NCBI GenBank assembly: GCA_003220685.1
Contig: QHTE01000044.1
Location: forward strand, 180,223 to 244,024
From: Candidatus Rokuibacteriota bacterium
GTDB taxonomy: Bacteria > Methylomirabilota > Methylomirabilia > Rokubacteriales > CSP1-6
Reading direction: 5' to 3'
Length of the DNA stretch: 63,802 nucleotides
Below the pieces are notes generated by a model. That model was not told where the DNA came from, did not search any database, and was given only the letters and a program-made list of their open reading frames with translations. The position numbers and the translations under genes are program-made. Positions 1 through 8,645 of the stretch are shown in pieces; the first letter of the stretch is position 1; each line of letters begins with the position of its first letter.

Positions 1-1
1 G

Positions 2-574
2 CTCGTCGTCCACGACTGGGGCTCCGCGCTCGGTTTCCATTGGGCGCGACGCCATCCTGAAAGCGTCAAGGGTATCGCCTACATGGAGGCGATCGTCCGA
101 CCTGTGAGCTGGCAGGAATGGCCCGAAGCGGCCCGCAAGATCTTCCAGGCGATGCGCTCGCCTGGCGGGGAGGAGATGGTGCTGCAGAAGAACGTCTTCG
201 TGGAGCGGATCCTCCCTGCGAGCGTCATTCGCGATCTCACACCAGAAGAGATGGACCGCTACCGGGCTCCGTTTCGCGAGGCGGGCGAGTCACGGCGACC
301 CACGCTCACCTGGCCGCGCGAGATCCCAGTGGACGGCGCGCCCGCGGACGTCGTCCGCGTCGTGACGGACTACGGCGAGTGGCTGGCGAAGAGCCCGATT
401 CCGAAGCTTTTCGTCAATGCGGATCCCGGATCAATCCTCGTGGGCGCCCAGCGAGAGTTCTGCCGAAGCTGGCCCAACCAGACCGAGGTCACGGTGAGGG
501 GCAGCCACTTTCTGCAAGAGGATTCACCGGACGAGATCGGCCGCGCGCTCGCGGCCTTCGTTCGACCGGGCTGA
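2..574 (+). CDS. dhaA: haloalkane dehalogenase, 3' part (5' end outside window)
   Basis: The reading frame is open from base 2 and gives 190 residues of an alpha/beta hydrolase whose N-terminus lies beyond the left edge. The visible part begins at the nucleophile elbow HDWGSALGF, with the catalytic Asp at residue 5 of the fragment. It continues with YMEAIVRP, whose Glu is the usual catalytic acid of the HLD-II subfamily, and ends with GSHFLQEDSP, whose His is the catalytic base. All three triad residues are therefore present. Haloalkane dehalogenases hydrolyse carbon-halogen bonds to alcohols in the cytoplasm. An ATG at 83 exists but would remove the nucleophile, so it is not the start. Substrate range cannot be read from sequence; a related epoxide hydrolase is less likely given the fit of all three motifs. 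Confidence 0.85.
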   Translation, partial: LVVHDWGSALGFHWARRHPESVKGIAYMEAIVRPVSWQEWPEAARKIFQAMRSPGGEEMVLQKNVFVERILPASVIRDLTPEEMDRYRAPFREAGESRRPTLTWPREIPVDGAPADVVRVVTDYGEWLAKSPIPKLFVNADPGSILVGAQREFCRSWPNQTEVTVRGSHFLQEDSPDEIGRALAAFVRPG

Positions 575-643
575 GTTCGGGCGGCCTTCGGGCAGGGGGA
601 CGCGCCCGGATCGCGCCGGACGCGTCCCCGAGGTCCTGGAGAC

Positions 644-1306
644 CTAGTCTTCCTTATTGACCATCAACCGCACGGTCACCTTGCGCTTCTCGGCGTTGGG
701 GATCCCCTTCTCCGCAATGGGGCCCAGCCCGATCAGGTGGATTCTCGGGAGCTCGATGCCCTGCTCGACGAGGAAGCGGCGAACCGACTCGACGCGCCGC
801 TGGCTGAGTCCGACGTTGTAGGGGTACGATCCGACCGGATCGGCGTAGCCCTGGAGATCCACCGTCAGGCCCGGATTCTCCTTCATCTCCTTGATGACGG
901 CGACCAGCGTGGTCTGCGCGTTATCGTTCAGATCCCACTTGTCGAACCCGAACAGGACCGGGTAGGTCTCCACCTGGTTCCGGTTGTTGCGATTCGACCA
1001 CAGCCGCGTCAGCCGACTGTTCGTCTCGTCGGCCTTGGTGTAGGCGCTGTCCGCCCTATCCTTCGCGCCCTTGGCCGTCTCGGACGTCTGGGTGAGCGTA
1101 CCCTCGGCCGTCTTCAGCCGGGTATCCACTCCCTCCACCTTCTGGTCGACACGCTGGCTCTCGTCGGCCACCTTCTTGTCGACCTTCTGGTCGATGTCGA
1201 CCTCCTTCTTGCCGACGAACTCGGTCACCCACTTCTTGGTGGCGCAGCCGCTGACGAGCAGCAGCGCAGCAGGTAGCACCACCCCGACCATCACAGCCTG
1301 TCGCAT
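644..1306 (-). CDS. OmpA-family outer-membrane lipoprotein
   Basis: The 220-residue protein starts with a hydrophobic signal ending in the lipobox LVSGC, so Cys21 should be lipidated. Residues of about 25-105 are rich in Lys, Asp, Gln and Thr in a heptad-like pattern (VDQKVEGVDTRLKTAEG), suggesting a coiled-coil stalk. Residues of about 115-215 form an OmpA/MotB peptidoglycan-binding domain, with FGFDKWDLN at its start and a VDLQGYADPVGS...LSQRRVESVRRFL core. The protein probably tethers the outer membrane to peptidoglycan, in the manner of Pal. Its neighbour downstream on the same strand is a TPR protein, but about 170 bases before the next same-strand gene upstream and loose spacing do not show an operon. 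The assignment to the domain family is firm; the exact role is inferred. Confidence 0.85.
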   Translation of the reverse strand: MRQAVMVGVVLPAALLLVSGCATKKWVTEFVGKKEVDIDQKVDKKVADESQRVDQKVEGVDTRLKTAEGTLTQTSETAKGAKDRADSAYTKADETNSRLTRLWSNRNNRNQVETYPVLFGFDKWDLNDNAQTTLVAVIKEMKENPGLTVDLQGYADPVGSYPYNVGLSQRRVESVRRFLVEQGIELPRIHLIGLGPIAEKGIPNAEKRKVTVRLMVNKED

Positions 1307-1476
1307 AGCCGCCTCCTCATTGGTGCCCAGACCTGTAGTGGTTGGGCTCTTGACGACGCCGATGCAACCGGGTCGCCATGTGTCGGACGTGTGTGTTTCT
1401 GCGGAAAAGCTGCGACGACGTCCCTCCGCGGTGTCCCGCTTCGCGACACATTCGAGTCAACCGGCTGACGGCCACG

Positions 1477-1962
1477 TCAGTTCAGACGGCCTCGCAGCGT
1501 GTGCAGAGCTCGACGGAGCTCGGCGTCGCGGGGAGCCAGACGCACGGCGCTCTCGAACTCGCGCAATGCCTCCCACCACCTGCCCTGCTTGATGTGGATC
1601 CGGGCGAGGTTCATGTAGGGAAACTGGCGCGGCTCGTAGCGCTTGGCCTGCTTCGCCCGCTCCAGCCAGGGCACCGCCTCGTCGAGCTTTCCCTGCTGCA
1701 TCAGGTAACACCCTATGTCGTTGTAGGGGTTCCCAAAGTCGGGGTCGACCTCGATGGCATACATGCACTCCTGCGTCGCCTCTTCGAGCCGCCCCTGGAA
1801 GCTGTACGTCCAGCCGAGGAAGGTGTGGGCCTCGGCCGTCGGGCAGATCTCGATCGAGCGGCGGTAGAGCTCGATTGCCCGATCCAACTCCCCCTGCATC
1901 TGGTGGCGGTAGGCCTCCTGCCAGATCTCGGTTGCCCGGTTGAAGTGCTCAGGCTTGCTCAC
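1477..1962 (-). CDS. tetratricopeptide repeat protein
   Basis: This 161-residue protein has no signal peptide and consists almost entirely of TPR units. Clear repeats are the ones around QGELDRAIELYRRSIEICP, QGRLEEATQECMYAIEVDP, QGKLDEAVPWLERAKQA and QGRWWEALREFESAVRLAP, giving roughly four consecutive 34-residue repeats. TPR arrays are protein-interaction scaffolds; no catalytic domain is attached. The gene starts four bases downstream of the end of the TenA gene (TenA stop at 1967, this ATG at 1962), so the two are probably cotranscribed with the enoyl-CoA hydratase further upstream. Partner proteins cannot be named from the sequence. Confidence 0.85.
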   Translation of the reverse strand: MSKPEHFNRATEIWQEAYRHQMQGELDRAIELYRRSIEICPTAEAHTFLGWTYSFQGRLEEATQECMYAIEVDPDFGNPYNDIGCYLMQQGKLDEAVPWLERAKQAKRYEPRQFPYMNLARIHIKQGRWWEALREFESAVRLAPRDAELRRALHTLRGRLN

Positions 1963-1966
1963 GAAA

Positions 1967-2632
1967 TCACCAGCTGGGCCATGTCTCGTGCCGGAGACCC
2001 ATGTCCCAGAACATCCACTCGTACCGGCTCGTCGTGACGAAGTGTCGCCGCATCGCCTCGCGCTCGGGAGGCCTCAGGGTCGCCGCCACCTGGTCCGCGG
2101 CCGCGAGCACCGCGCGCACGACCGAGCCGAACTCTTCGGACGCGTAGGTGCCGATCCACCGCTTGTAGAGGGGCTCGGTGGAACCGACCCGCTCGAGCTC
2201 TTTGCCGACCTCCCAGTAGATCCAATAGCAGGGCAGCAGCGCGGCGAGCGCCTCGTGGAAGGGCGAGCCGTAGGCGACCGAAAGCAGATAGCTCGTGTAA
2301 GCGAGGTTCGTCGGCGCCAGCGGCGTGGTCGCCACTGCCTCGTGTGTCAGCCCGAAATCCCGGAAAAAGCTCTCGTGGAGCTCGCGCTCGACCTTGAGCG
2401 CGCCGGCGGCATGCTCGTTGAACATGATGATCCAGTCGTCCTGGGGGGCCCGGGCTCCCGCGAGGGACAGGGCGCGGGCGAACTCGCGCAGGTAGAGCGC
2501 GTCCTGGACCGCGTAGAACTTGAAGCTCTCGCGCGGGAGCGAGCCGTCGGTGAGGCCGCGGAGAAACGGATGGCGCAGGATCGCCGCGTAGATCGGATCG
2601 ATTGATTTCCAGAGCTCGTCGGTGAAGCCCAT
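1967..2632 (-). CDS. tenA: TenA/thiaminase II-family protein
   Basis: The 221-residue protein starts at an ATG whose first base is also the last base of the upstream enoyl-CoA hydratase stop codon (TGATG), implying translational coupling. Residues D44 and Y47 (VQDALYLRE), C135 (LLPCYWIYWEVG) and E205 (SRYEWMFW) fall at exactly the numbering of the catalytic residues of Bacillus subtilis TenA, without needing gaps. TenA hydrolyses aminopyrimidine or formylaminopyrimidine products of thiamine breakdown so that the pyrimidine can be salvaged. No other thiamine gene is in the window, so salvage is the likely role. The open frame extends far upstream of 2632 in the hydratase region, but that extension is composition-driven and not protein-like. 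Confidence 0.9.
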   Translation of the reverse strand: MGFTDELWKSIDPIYAAILRHPFLRGLTDGSLPRESFKFYAVQDALYLREFARALSLAGARAPQDDWIIMFNEHAAGALKVERELHESFFRDFGLTHEAVATTPLAPTNLAYTSYLLSVAYGSPFHEALAALLPCYWIYWEVGKELERVGSTEPLYKRWIGTYASEEFGSVVRAVLAAADQVAATLRPPEREAMRRHFVTTSRYEWMFWDMGLRHETWPSW

Positions 2633-3423
2633 CAGCGGCCCCTGAAGACCGGCTCGCGCTTCTCCACGAACGCCTTCGCCGCTTCGCGATGATCCTCCGT
2701 CATCCCGCACCGCGTGTGATGCCACGCCTCGAGATCGAGAGAGTCCTTGAGCGTCCCGCTCTCGGCCGCGTTGAAGTTGCGCTTCATATAGCGGTACGCG
2801 ACGCGCGGCCCGCGGGCCAGCCGCCCGGCTAGCGCCAGCGTCTCCTCCTCGAGCCGAGCGTCGGGCACCACACGGTTGGCGATGCCGAGCGTCAGCGCCT
2901 GTTGCGCGTCCACAATGTCGGCCGTGTAATAGAGCTCGCGCGCCTTCGCGGTGCCGACGAGCTTGGTGAGATACCAGCTCCCGCCGAAGTCGCCGGAGTA
3001 GCCGACGCGGGCGAAGGCCGTCGCAAACCGCGCGGTGTCGCCCGCGACGCGCAGGTCGCACGCGAGCGCCAGCGAGAGCCCGGCGCCCGCCGCCGCGCCT
3101 CGGACCATCGCGATCGTCACCTTCGGCATCTCGTGAAGCCACCGCGAGACCTCCATGGCCGCTCGGAGCGACTGCGCCTTGTCCTCGAAGGTTCCGCTGA
3201 ACTCACGGCCTTCGGCCATCGCCTTCACGTCGCCGCCGGCGCAGAACCCTCGGCCCGCTCCGGTCAGGACGATCACGCCGACTTCCGGATCGTCGGCCAG
3301 GCGTGGCAGCGCCTCGAGCAAGGCGGTGAGCATCGGCCCGGACAAGGCATTGAGCCGGTCGGGACGATTCAGCGTGAGCACGGCGACGCCATCCTTGACG
3401 ACTTCGAGCAGGTCCTGCGCCAT
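2632..3423 (-). CDS. enoyl-CoA hydratase/isomerase family protein
   Basis: The 263-residue length is typical for crotonase-fold enzymes. Visible signatures are the CoA-binding and oxyanion-hole segments GAGRGFCAGGDVKAMAEG and VRGAAAGAGLSLALACDLR, followed by the trimer-interface region ending in KAFVEKREPVFRGR, a common C-terminus of this family. The family hydrates or isomerises acyl-CoA thioesters in fatty-acid and aromatic-compound breakdown. The usual Glu144 equivalent region reads ATAFARVGYSGDFGGSWYL; a Glu is not obvious there, so the exact reaction is uncertain. The gene is first in a minus-strand unit with tenA and the TPR gene, overlapping tenA by one base. A second crotonase gene lies at 47.2-48.0 kb. 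Confidence 0.88.
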   Translation of the reverse strand: MAQDLLEVVKDGVAVLTLNRPDRLNALSGPMLTALLEALPRLADDPEVGVIVLTGAGRGFCAGGDVKAMAEGREFSGTFEDKAQSLRAAMEVSRWLHEMPKVTIAMVRGAAAGAGLSLALACDLRVAGDTARFATAFARVGYSGDFGGSWYLTKLVGTAKARELYYTADIVDAQQALTLGIANRVVPDARLEEETLALAGRLARGPRVAYRYMKRNFNAAESGTLKDSLDLEAWHHTRCGMTEDHREAAKAFVEKREPVFRGR

Positions 3424-3563
3424 TGGCGATCTCCCCGAGATGACGGTGACGCGATGGTATACCTAGCGGCCAGACTCCCGCCAGCCATCCTCACCCCAGG
3501 GCGACGCCGCCCTTGATCCACCGAGACGCGGCCGGTACCATCGCCGCAGAAGGGAGGGGCGCC

Positions 3564-3914
3564 ATGGAAGCGGTCGAACGTGAAGGGGTGAAGGACGCCA
3601 GCCACCTCTACGAGGTCGAGCGCCGGGCACGTCACGCCGAGCGCCCGGGCTTCCGGATCTCCGAGCTCCAGATCGGTCCGCGCCAGCAAGTACCCTGGCA
3701 CTATCACAACCACATCGAGGACACGTTCTACGTCCTCCAGGGCCGCGTGCGCCTCTTCCTGCGCGATCCGAAGGAAGAAGTACGCCTGGCGCCGGGCGAG
3801 ACGTACACGGTGCGCGCCCGCCGCCCGCATCTGGTTACCAACGGCGGGGAGGGCTCGGCGGTCTTTCTCGTCCTCCAGGGCATCGGCGAGTACGACTACG
3901 CCCCCCTGACGTAG
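3564..3914 (+). CDS. small cupin-domain protein
   Basis: The protein is 116 residues if started at the ATG at 3564, which has an AGGGAGGGG ribosome-binding site 4-12 bases before it; an in-frame GTG or ATG at 3513 lacks this. It is a single cupin barrel: motif 1 reads PWHYHNHIEDTFYVLQG, giving the His-X-His and Glu ligands, and motif 2 reads RRPHLVTNGG, giving the last His. These four residues would bind a divalent metal. Such small cupins are often dioxygenases, isomerases or sugar-binding regulators, and no substrate can be assigned. The next plus-strand gene, an acetyltransferase, follows 34 bases later. Confidence 0.82.
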   Translation: MEAVEREGVKDASHLYEVERRARHAERPGFRISELQIGPRQQVPWHYHNHIEDTFYVLQGRVRLFLRDPKEEVRLAPGETYTVRARRPHLVTNGGEGSAVFLVLQGIGEYDYAPLT

Positions 3915-3948
3915 CGTCTCGCTCGCGCGGGTGGAGCCGCCGCGCTCG

Positions 3949-4416
3949 ATGGCGAAATCCGAGAGTCCGATCGAGATCGGCATCGCCGACGCCGCGACCC
4001 CCGAGGTCGTGGAGGCGTTCGCGCGTCTCTTGCCTCAGCTCTCGACGTCGGCCATTCCGCTCACTCGCGAGGCGCTGACGGAGATCATCGCCGCCCCGCA
4101 CAACACGGTGCTCCTGGCTCGCGACCCGAGCGCCGGTGGCCGGATCGTCGGCACCTTGACCCTGGTGGTCTTCCGCATCCCGACCGCGATGCGCGCGTGG
4201 ATCGAGGACGTCGTCGTCGACAGCCTTGCCCGCGGCCGCGGCATCGGCGAGGCGCTCACCCTGGCGGCGGTGAGTCTGGCCAAGGCGCGCGGCGCCGAGA
4301 CCGTCGACCTCACGTCCCGGCAATCGCGGAAGGCCGCGCACCGGCTCTACGAAAAATCGGGCTTCCACGTCCGGGACACGAGCGTCTATCGCTTCGGGTC
4401 CAAGCCCGACGCGTGA
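3949..4416 (+). CDS. GNAT-family N-acetyltransferase
   Basis: The protein is 155 residues from the ATG at 3949; an in-frame GTG at 3931 would add six residues. The GNAT core is recognisable: a beta strand leading to WIEDVVVDSLARGRGIGEALTL, containing the acetyl-CoA pyrophosphate loop R-G-R-G-I-G, then a helix and the C-terminal SRKAAHRLYEKSGFHVR motif typical of the family. It would transfer an acetyl group from acetyl-CoA to an amine on a small molecule or protein. The substrate is unknown. It follows the cupin gene closely and may be cotranscribed with it. Confidence 0.88.
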   Translation: MAKSESPIEIGIADAATPEVVEAFARLLPQLSTSAIPLTREALTEIIAAPHNTVLLARDPSAGGRIVGTLTLVVFRIPTAMRAWIEDVVVDSLARGRGIGEALTLAAVSLAKARGAETVDLTSRQSRKAAHRLYEKSGFHVRDTSVYRFGSKPDA

Positions 4417-4444
4417 GCGAATCGCCCGGGCTACAATGGCACCG

Positions 4445-4735
4445 ATGATTCCTCGGCTCCCGGTGACGACGCTCCTCGTGCTGGTCCTGGCCACGCTCGG
4501 CCCGTCGGCGAGCGCGAGCGCCCCCGATCCCGGCTGGATCGGCGGCTTCTACGACGCCGCCGACGGGGACGATGCGGTCCTGGCGGTCGCCGGCATGGAC
4601 TCGCCCCCGCTGACGCCGGTCGTCGACGTCGAAGCTCATGCCATCCGTCTCGGCCCTGCTGCGTCCGCGGCGGTGCGGGCCGAGCGCGTCTTCGCCCTCG
4701 CCGCACCCGCGGGTCGTGCTCCACCGTCCGCCTGA
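4445..4735 (+). CDS. putative small exported protein
   Basis: This 96-residue open frame begins MIPRLPVTTLLVLVLATLG, followed by a small-residue cleavage site near ASASA, which is a good Sec signal peptide. An in-frame ATG at 4436 would add three residues. The mature part, about 70 residues, contains PGWIGGFYDAADGDDAVLAV and a DSPPLTPVVDVEAH stretch but matches no family I recognise. It lies between the acetyltransferase and tatA genes on the same strand. The signal peptide argues for a real gene, but high GC makes chance frames of this size common, so confidence is moderate. Confidence 0.5.
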   Translation: MIPRLPVTTLLVLVLATLGPSASASAPDPGWIGGFYDAADGDDAVLAVAGMDSPPLTPVVDVEAHAIRLGPAASAAVRAERVFALAAPAGRAPPSA

Positions 4736-4811
4736 GTGGTCCGACGCGACGACAACGCCGTGATCGACGGCCACTACTTGCCAACCCGTGCGCGGACGAA
4801 GGAGTACGTCC

Positions 4812-5009
4812 ATGATCGGTACGCAGGATCTGCTCATCGCGCTGGCGCTCGGCGCCTTCTTCTTCGGAGCCAAGAAGCTGCCCGAGCTGTCGCGCTCGCT
4901 CGGCCGGGCGCTCGTCGAGTTCAAGAAGGGGCTCGAGGAGGCGCCGGACCAGAAGCCGCCGGCGCCGGCCTCCGAGACGTCTGAGGCGAAGAAGCCCGAG
5001 GTGAAATGA
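4812..5009 (+). CDS. tatA: Sec-independent (twin-arginine) translocase TatA/E subunit
   Basis: The 65-residue protein begins at ATG 4812, preceded by GAAGGAG. It has the TatA layout: a short periplasmic N-terminus, one transmembrane helix (residues about 5-20, DLLIALALGAFFFGAK), the F-G-x-K-K-L-P-E-L hinge, an amphipathic helix (SRSLGRALVEFKKGLEE) and a charged, unstructured tail. TatA oligomers form the conduit for folded Tat substrates in the inner membrane. The sulfite oxidase-type protein at 56.6-57.8 kb carries a twin-arginine-like N-terminus and could be a client. The stop overlaps the next start by ATGA. No tatB or tatC is visible. Confidence 0.92.
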   Translation: MIGTQDLLIALALGAFFFGAKKLPELSRSLGRALVEFKKGLEEAPDQKPPAPASETSEAKKPEVK

Positions 5010-5347
5010 GAGGCTGGATCATCTTGATCGTGACCCTCCTGGTCGGCGCCGCGCTCGGCATCGCCGGCACGGTCTACGTGCCGCCGCGCGTCGATCCCTA
5101 CTTGCCGAAGGAGCTACGGCTGAAGTCGCGCGTCGTCGAGGGACAGGTGATCCAGAAGCAGCGCGAGGGCAACCGCGTGCTCGTGAAGGTCCAGACCGAT
5201 CAGGGCGTGATCCTGGCGGCGTTCACGAAACGCGTGGCCGAGATCGATCTGCTGGTCGAGCCGGGCGCCACGATCGCGCTGTCGCTGTCGAGCGACGCGC
5301 CGGTCGTCGACGACCCGGCGATCGAGCGCGTCAACCGGCCGAAGTGA
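5006..5347 (+). CDS. membrane-anchored hypothetical protein coupled to tatA
   Basis: The 113-residue protein overlaps the tatA stop codon by ATGA and is therefore probably translationally coupled. It has one N-terminal transmembrane segment (GWIILIVTLLVGAALGIAGTVY) and then a predicted extracytoplasmic beta-rich domain of about 85 residues (VVEGQVIQKQREGNRVLVKVQTDQG). That region alternates hydrophobic and charged residues like a small beta barrel or OB-like fold. I do not recognise the family. The pairing with tatA suggests a role in membrane quality control or export, which is inference only. The next gene is convergent and ends three bases later. Confidence 0.7.
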   Translation: MRGWIILIVTLLVGAALGIAGTVYVPPRVDPYLPKELRLKSRVVEGQVIQKQREGNRVLVKVQTDQGVILAAFTKRVAEIDLLVEPGATIALSLSSDAPVVDDPAIERVNRPK

Positions 5348-5350
5348 CGC

Positions 5351-6595
5351 TCAGGCGGCGCGCGCCACCACCGCCCGCGGGTCGCGCACCCGCGCGACCA
5401 GGAGCGCTACCGCTACGCCGACGGCGACGGCCGCGACGAAGAACACCGCGAGGAAGCCGAACGCGTCCGCCAGGAGTCCGGCCGCCAGCGGCGCGGCGAA
5501 GGCGATCGGCGCGACCAGGGTCGTGCCCAGGCCGACGTACGTCGGCTGCTCCGACGGCGCCGGCGCGAACTCGAGCATCACGTTCAGGTTGGACACGTTC
5601 ATGGCCGCGATCTGGAAGCCCATCAACACGAAGACCGCGCCGAAGGCGCCGAGCGTCGGCGCGGCGATCGCCATCAGATTCGCGGCGAGCGTCGCCACCA
5701 TGCCGAGGATGATCACGAGGCGATGCCCGCGGCGGTCGGCCAGCCAGCCCAGTGCGGTATTCCCCACCATCTGGCCGACGAACAGGAGCGTGGTGAAGAC
5801 GCCGGCCTGCGCGGCCGGAGCGTCCCACGTCCTGAGGGCGTACACCGTGTAGAAGCCACTGCCGATCGAGCCGACCACGCCGAACGCGCGGGCGATGAGA
5901 TACCACGCCAGATTCGGATCGCGGCCGAGCAGCGCCGGGATGCGGGCGAGGTATTCGCGGAGCGGCACGGCGGGAGCCGACGAGGTCGAGGCCGGCTCGC
6001 GAACGACCACGAGCGCGGCGAACGACACCGCGAGGCACACCGATGCGCCTACGAAGCACAGCCCGTAGCTCGCCGGCGCCGGCACCGTCGCCAGGATGCT
6101 GGCCGTCACGACGCTGGCGGCCAGGCCGCCGGCGCTGGCCGCCAGATTCGCGAATCCGAAGAAGCGCCCGCGCAGGGTCGTCGGGATCACGCGGCCGATT
6201 ACGTCCATCCACGCCGGCATGAGCACGCCGCCGACACCGGTGACGACCAGCAGCACCAGGAGCATCAGGCCGAGCGTCAGCGCCGGTGCGCGGTCGGCCA
6301 GGAAGAACGCGGCGAGCGCCAACACGACGAAGGGCACCCGCTCCCAGACCGTGTGCCGCAAGACGAACGGCAGCTTCCGCTCGAGCGTCTCGGTGTGGCC
6401 CGCGGCGAACAGCGAGGGCATGAACCAGCCGAGCGTCATCACCGCGGGAATCGCGCCGATGACGACGTTGGGCGCGCCGAGGTGCGCCGCGAAGGCCGGC
6501 AGGATCGTGGACTGCGAGGCGAACGCGAGCCCCACGACGAAGAGCGCGTAGTCGGCGCCGAGCGCCGCCAGGTTGTGGCGCAGATTCGAAGTCAC
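5351..6595 (-). CDS. major facilitator superfamily transporter
   Basis: The 414-residue protein has about twelve hydrophobic segments in two groups of six, as in MFS carriers. The loop between helices 2 and 3 and the following R-x-x-F-x-x-R-like region (GRFFGFANLAASAGG), and the second-half counterpart LADRRGHRLVII, are typical cytoplasmic-loop signatures (D-R-x-G-R-R type). Substrate cannot be deduced. Only four bases separate its start from the end of the hydantoinase A gene upstream, so it is likely the last gene of a minus-strand operon. A role in uptake of the hydantoinase substrate is plausible from position but unproven. Confidence 0.85.
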   Translation of the reverse strand: MTSNLRHNLAALGADYALFVVGLAFASQSTILPAFAAHLGAPNVVIGAIPAVMTLGWFMPSLFAAGHTETLERKLPFVLRHTVWERVPFVVLALAAFFLADRAPALTLGLMLLVLLVVTGVGGVLMPAWMDVIGRVIPTTLRGRFFGFANLAASAGGLAASVVTASILATVPAPASYGLCFVGASVCLAVSFAALVVVREPASTSSAPAVPLREYLARIPALLGRDPNLAWYLIARAFGVVGSIGSGFYTVYALRTWDAPAAQAGVFTTLLFVGQMVGNTALGWLADRRGHRLVIILGMVATLAANLMAIAAPTLGAFGAVFVLMGFQIAAMNVSNLNVMLEFAPAPSEQPTYVGLGTTLVAPIAFAAPLAAGLLADAFGFLAVFFVAAVAVGVAVALLVARVRDPRAVVARAA

Positions 6596-6599
6596 GCGA

Positions 6600-8645
6600 T
6601 CAGCCGAGTCGGATGTCGAGCCAGCCGTGCGGCGAGACGGTCACCCGCTCGGCTTCCCGCACGAGCACCGTGGTCGTCGCCGACTCGAAGATCGCCGGGC
6701 CCTTGACCTCCAGCCCGGCCGCGAGCGACTCCAAGCGGTAGAGCGGCACTTCGACCCAGTCGCCGAGCCAGACGCGACGGCGCGCGGAGGACGTGGCCGC
6801 GCCCCGGCCGACAGCGCCGGCGCCGCCGGGCAGAACCGGGAGGGCGCCGACCACCGCCACCCGCGCGTTGACGACGACGACCTCCTGCCCGGGCGCGCTG
6901 TAGGCGTAGAGCTCCTCATGGCGCCGATGGAAGCGCTCGGCCACCTGCTCCATGAGGTCCGCGGCCTGCAGATCCACGCCGTCGAGGTCCACCTGGATCT
7001 CGAAGATCTGCTCGCCGTAGCGCATGTCGAGCGCGCGACGCACCGTGACCGGGCCGTCGAAGCGGGCGAGCCGCTTTCTGCCCTCGCGCTCGAGCGTCGC
7101 GAAGAGGCGGCGCAGGCCCGCGGCCGTCATCCGCCCCACCTCGCTCACGTGCGAGCGGACGAGCTCGTGGCGCAAGTCCGTCGCGAGCATGCCCCACGCC
7201 GAGAGGACGGCGGCGACCGACGGCACGACGACGCGCTGGATCTCGAGCAGCCGCGCGACCTCCGTGACGTGCAGGCCCGCGGCGCCGCCGAACGCGACCA
7301 GCGCGAAGCGGCGCGGATCCACGCCGCGACGCACCGAGACGATCTTGATGCCCTCCGCCATGTTGGTGTTGACGACGCGCGAGATGCCCTCGGCGGCCCG
7401 GAGCGCCGTCGCGCCGAGCGCGCGCGCGACCGCGTCGACCGCCGTGCGGGCGGCGCGCGCGTAGAGTCCGATACGGCCGCCGAGGAAATTCGCGGGATCG
7501 AGGAAGCCCAGCACCACGTTCGCGTCGGTCACCGTCGCGAGCGAGCCGCCCTTGCCGTAGCACGCGGGCCCCGGCTGTGCGCCGGCGCTCTCGGGCCCGA
7601 CGTGGAGAATGCCGCCGGCATCGACCGACGCGATCGATCCGCCGCCGGCGCCCAGCGTGTGGATGTCGATCGCCGGCAGCGCCACCTTCGCGACGCCGAT
7701 CGTCTTTTCCCCGGTCAGCTGCGGCTCGCCGCCCTGGAGGAGCGCGATGTCGGTGGACGTCCCGCCCATGTCGAAGGTGATGAGGTTCGGCTCGTCGAGG
7801 AGCCGGGCGCAGTAGCGTCCGGCGGCGACGCCGCCGGCGGGCCCGGACAGGACGGCGCCTGCAGCCAGGCGGGTCGACTCGCGCACCGGCGCCACGCCGC
7901 CGTGCGACTGGATGATCAGCACGTCGCCGCGGTAGCCGTGGCTGGCGAGGCGCGCGGCGAGATTCCTCAGATATTTCGCGAGCGCCGGCCCGACGTACGC
8001 GTTCACCACAGTCGTCCAGACCCGCTCGTACTCCTTGATCTGCGGCAGGACCTCGGACGACAGCGACACGTAGATACCGGGTAGACGCCGCGCCAGGGCG
8101 CGCCCGGTCAGCTTCTCGTGCCGCGGATTCCTATACGAGTGCAGGTAGCAGACGGCGACCGCCTCCACGCGGGCCTTCGCCAGCGCGGCGATGGACCTCT
8201 GCAGCGAGTGCCTGTCGAGGGGGATCGCGACCGTGCCGTCGAAGCGCAGGCGCTCGCGCACGCCGAGACGGCGCACCCGCGGCACGAGCGGAACGGGCGG
8301 CGGCATTCTCAGATTGTAGCGGTCGTCCTTCAGCCCCTCGCGCATCTCGATGACGTCGCGATGGCCCTCGGTCGTCAGGAGGCCGACCTTCGCCCCCTTG
8401 CGCTCGAGCAGCGCGTTGGTCGCGACCGTCGTGCCGTGCACGATCGATTCGGTCTCTCCGAGCAGCCCGCGCAGATCGGTGCCGAGCTCGGCGGCCAGGA
8501 GCGAGAGCCCGTCGACCAGACCGACGGAGGGGTCAGGCGGCGTCGAGGCGCACTTGGCGATCGTGAGAGAGCCGCGCTCGTCGACCGCGACGAGATCGGT
8601 GAAGGTGCCGCCGACGTCGATGCCGATGCGGTGACGTCGGCTCAG
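6600..8645 (-). CDS. hyuA: hydantoinase/oxoprolinase family protein, HyuA type
   Basis: The protein is about 681 residues, the usual length for HyuA/N-methylhydantoinase A. It starts RIGIDVGGTFTDLVAVDE, the first phosphate-binding loop of the ASKHA ATPase fold. It carries VHGTTVATNALLERKGAKVGLLTTEGHRDVIE and the second phosphate loop TFDMGGTSTDIALL, plus AFGGAAGLH. HyuA with HyuB performs ATP-dependent opening of hydantoins, oxoproline or similar lactams (acetone carboxylase is also related). No ATG, GTG or TTG lies near the N-terminus; the best start is CTG at 8645, with AGAGGA about seven bases before it, inside the stop region of the upstream flavoprotein gene. The partner hyuB is 4 kb away, beyond an opposite-strand cassette. 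Confidence 0.87.
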   Translation of the reverse strand: MSRRHRIGIDVGGTFTDLVAVDERGSLTIAKCASTPPDPSVGLVDGLSLLAAELGTDLRGLLGETESIVHGTTVATNALLERKGAKVGLLTTEGHRDVIEMREGLKDDRYNLRMPPPVPLVPRVRRLGVRERLRFDGTVAIPLDRHSLQRSIAALAKARVEAVAVCYLHSYRNPRHEKLTGRALARRLPGIYVSLSSEVLPQIKEYERVWTTVVNAYVGPALAKYLRNLAARLASHGYRGDVLIIQSHGGVAPVRESTRLAAGAVLSGPAGGVAAGRYCARLLDEPNLITFDMGGTSTDIALLQGGEPQLTGEKTIGVAKVALPAIDIHTLGAGGGSIASVDAGGILHVGPESAGAQPGPACYGKGGSLATVTDANVVLGFLDPANFLGGRIGLYARAARTAVDAVARALGATALRAAEGISRVVNTNMAEGIKIVSVRRGVDPRRFALVAFGGAAGLHVTEVARLLEIQRVVVPSVAAVLSAWGMLATDLRHELVRSHVSEVGRMTAAGLRRLFATLEREGRKRLARFDGPVTVRRALDMRYGEQIFEIQVDLDGVDLQAADLMEQVAERFHRRHEELYAYSAPGQEVVVVNARVAVVGALPVLPGGAGAVGRGAATSSARRRVWLGDWVEVPLYRLESLAAGLEVKGPAIFESATTTVLVREAERVTVSPHGWLDIRLG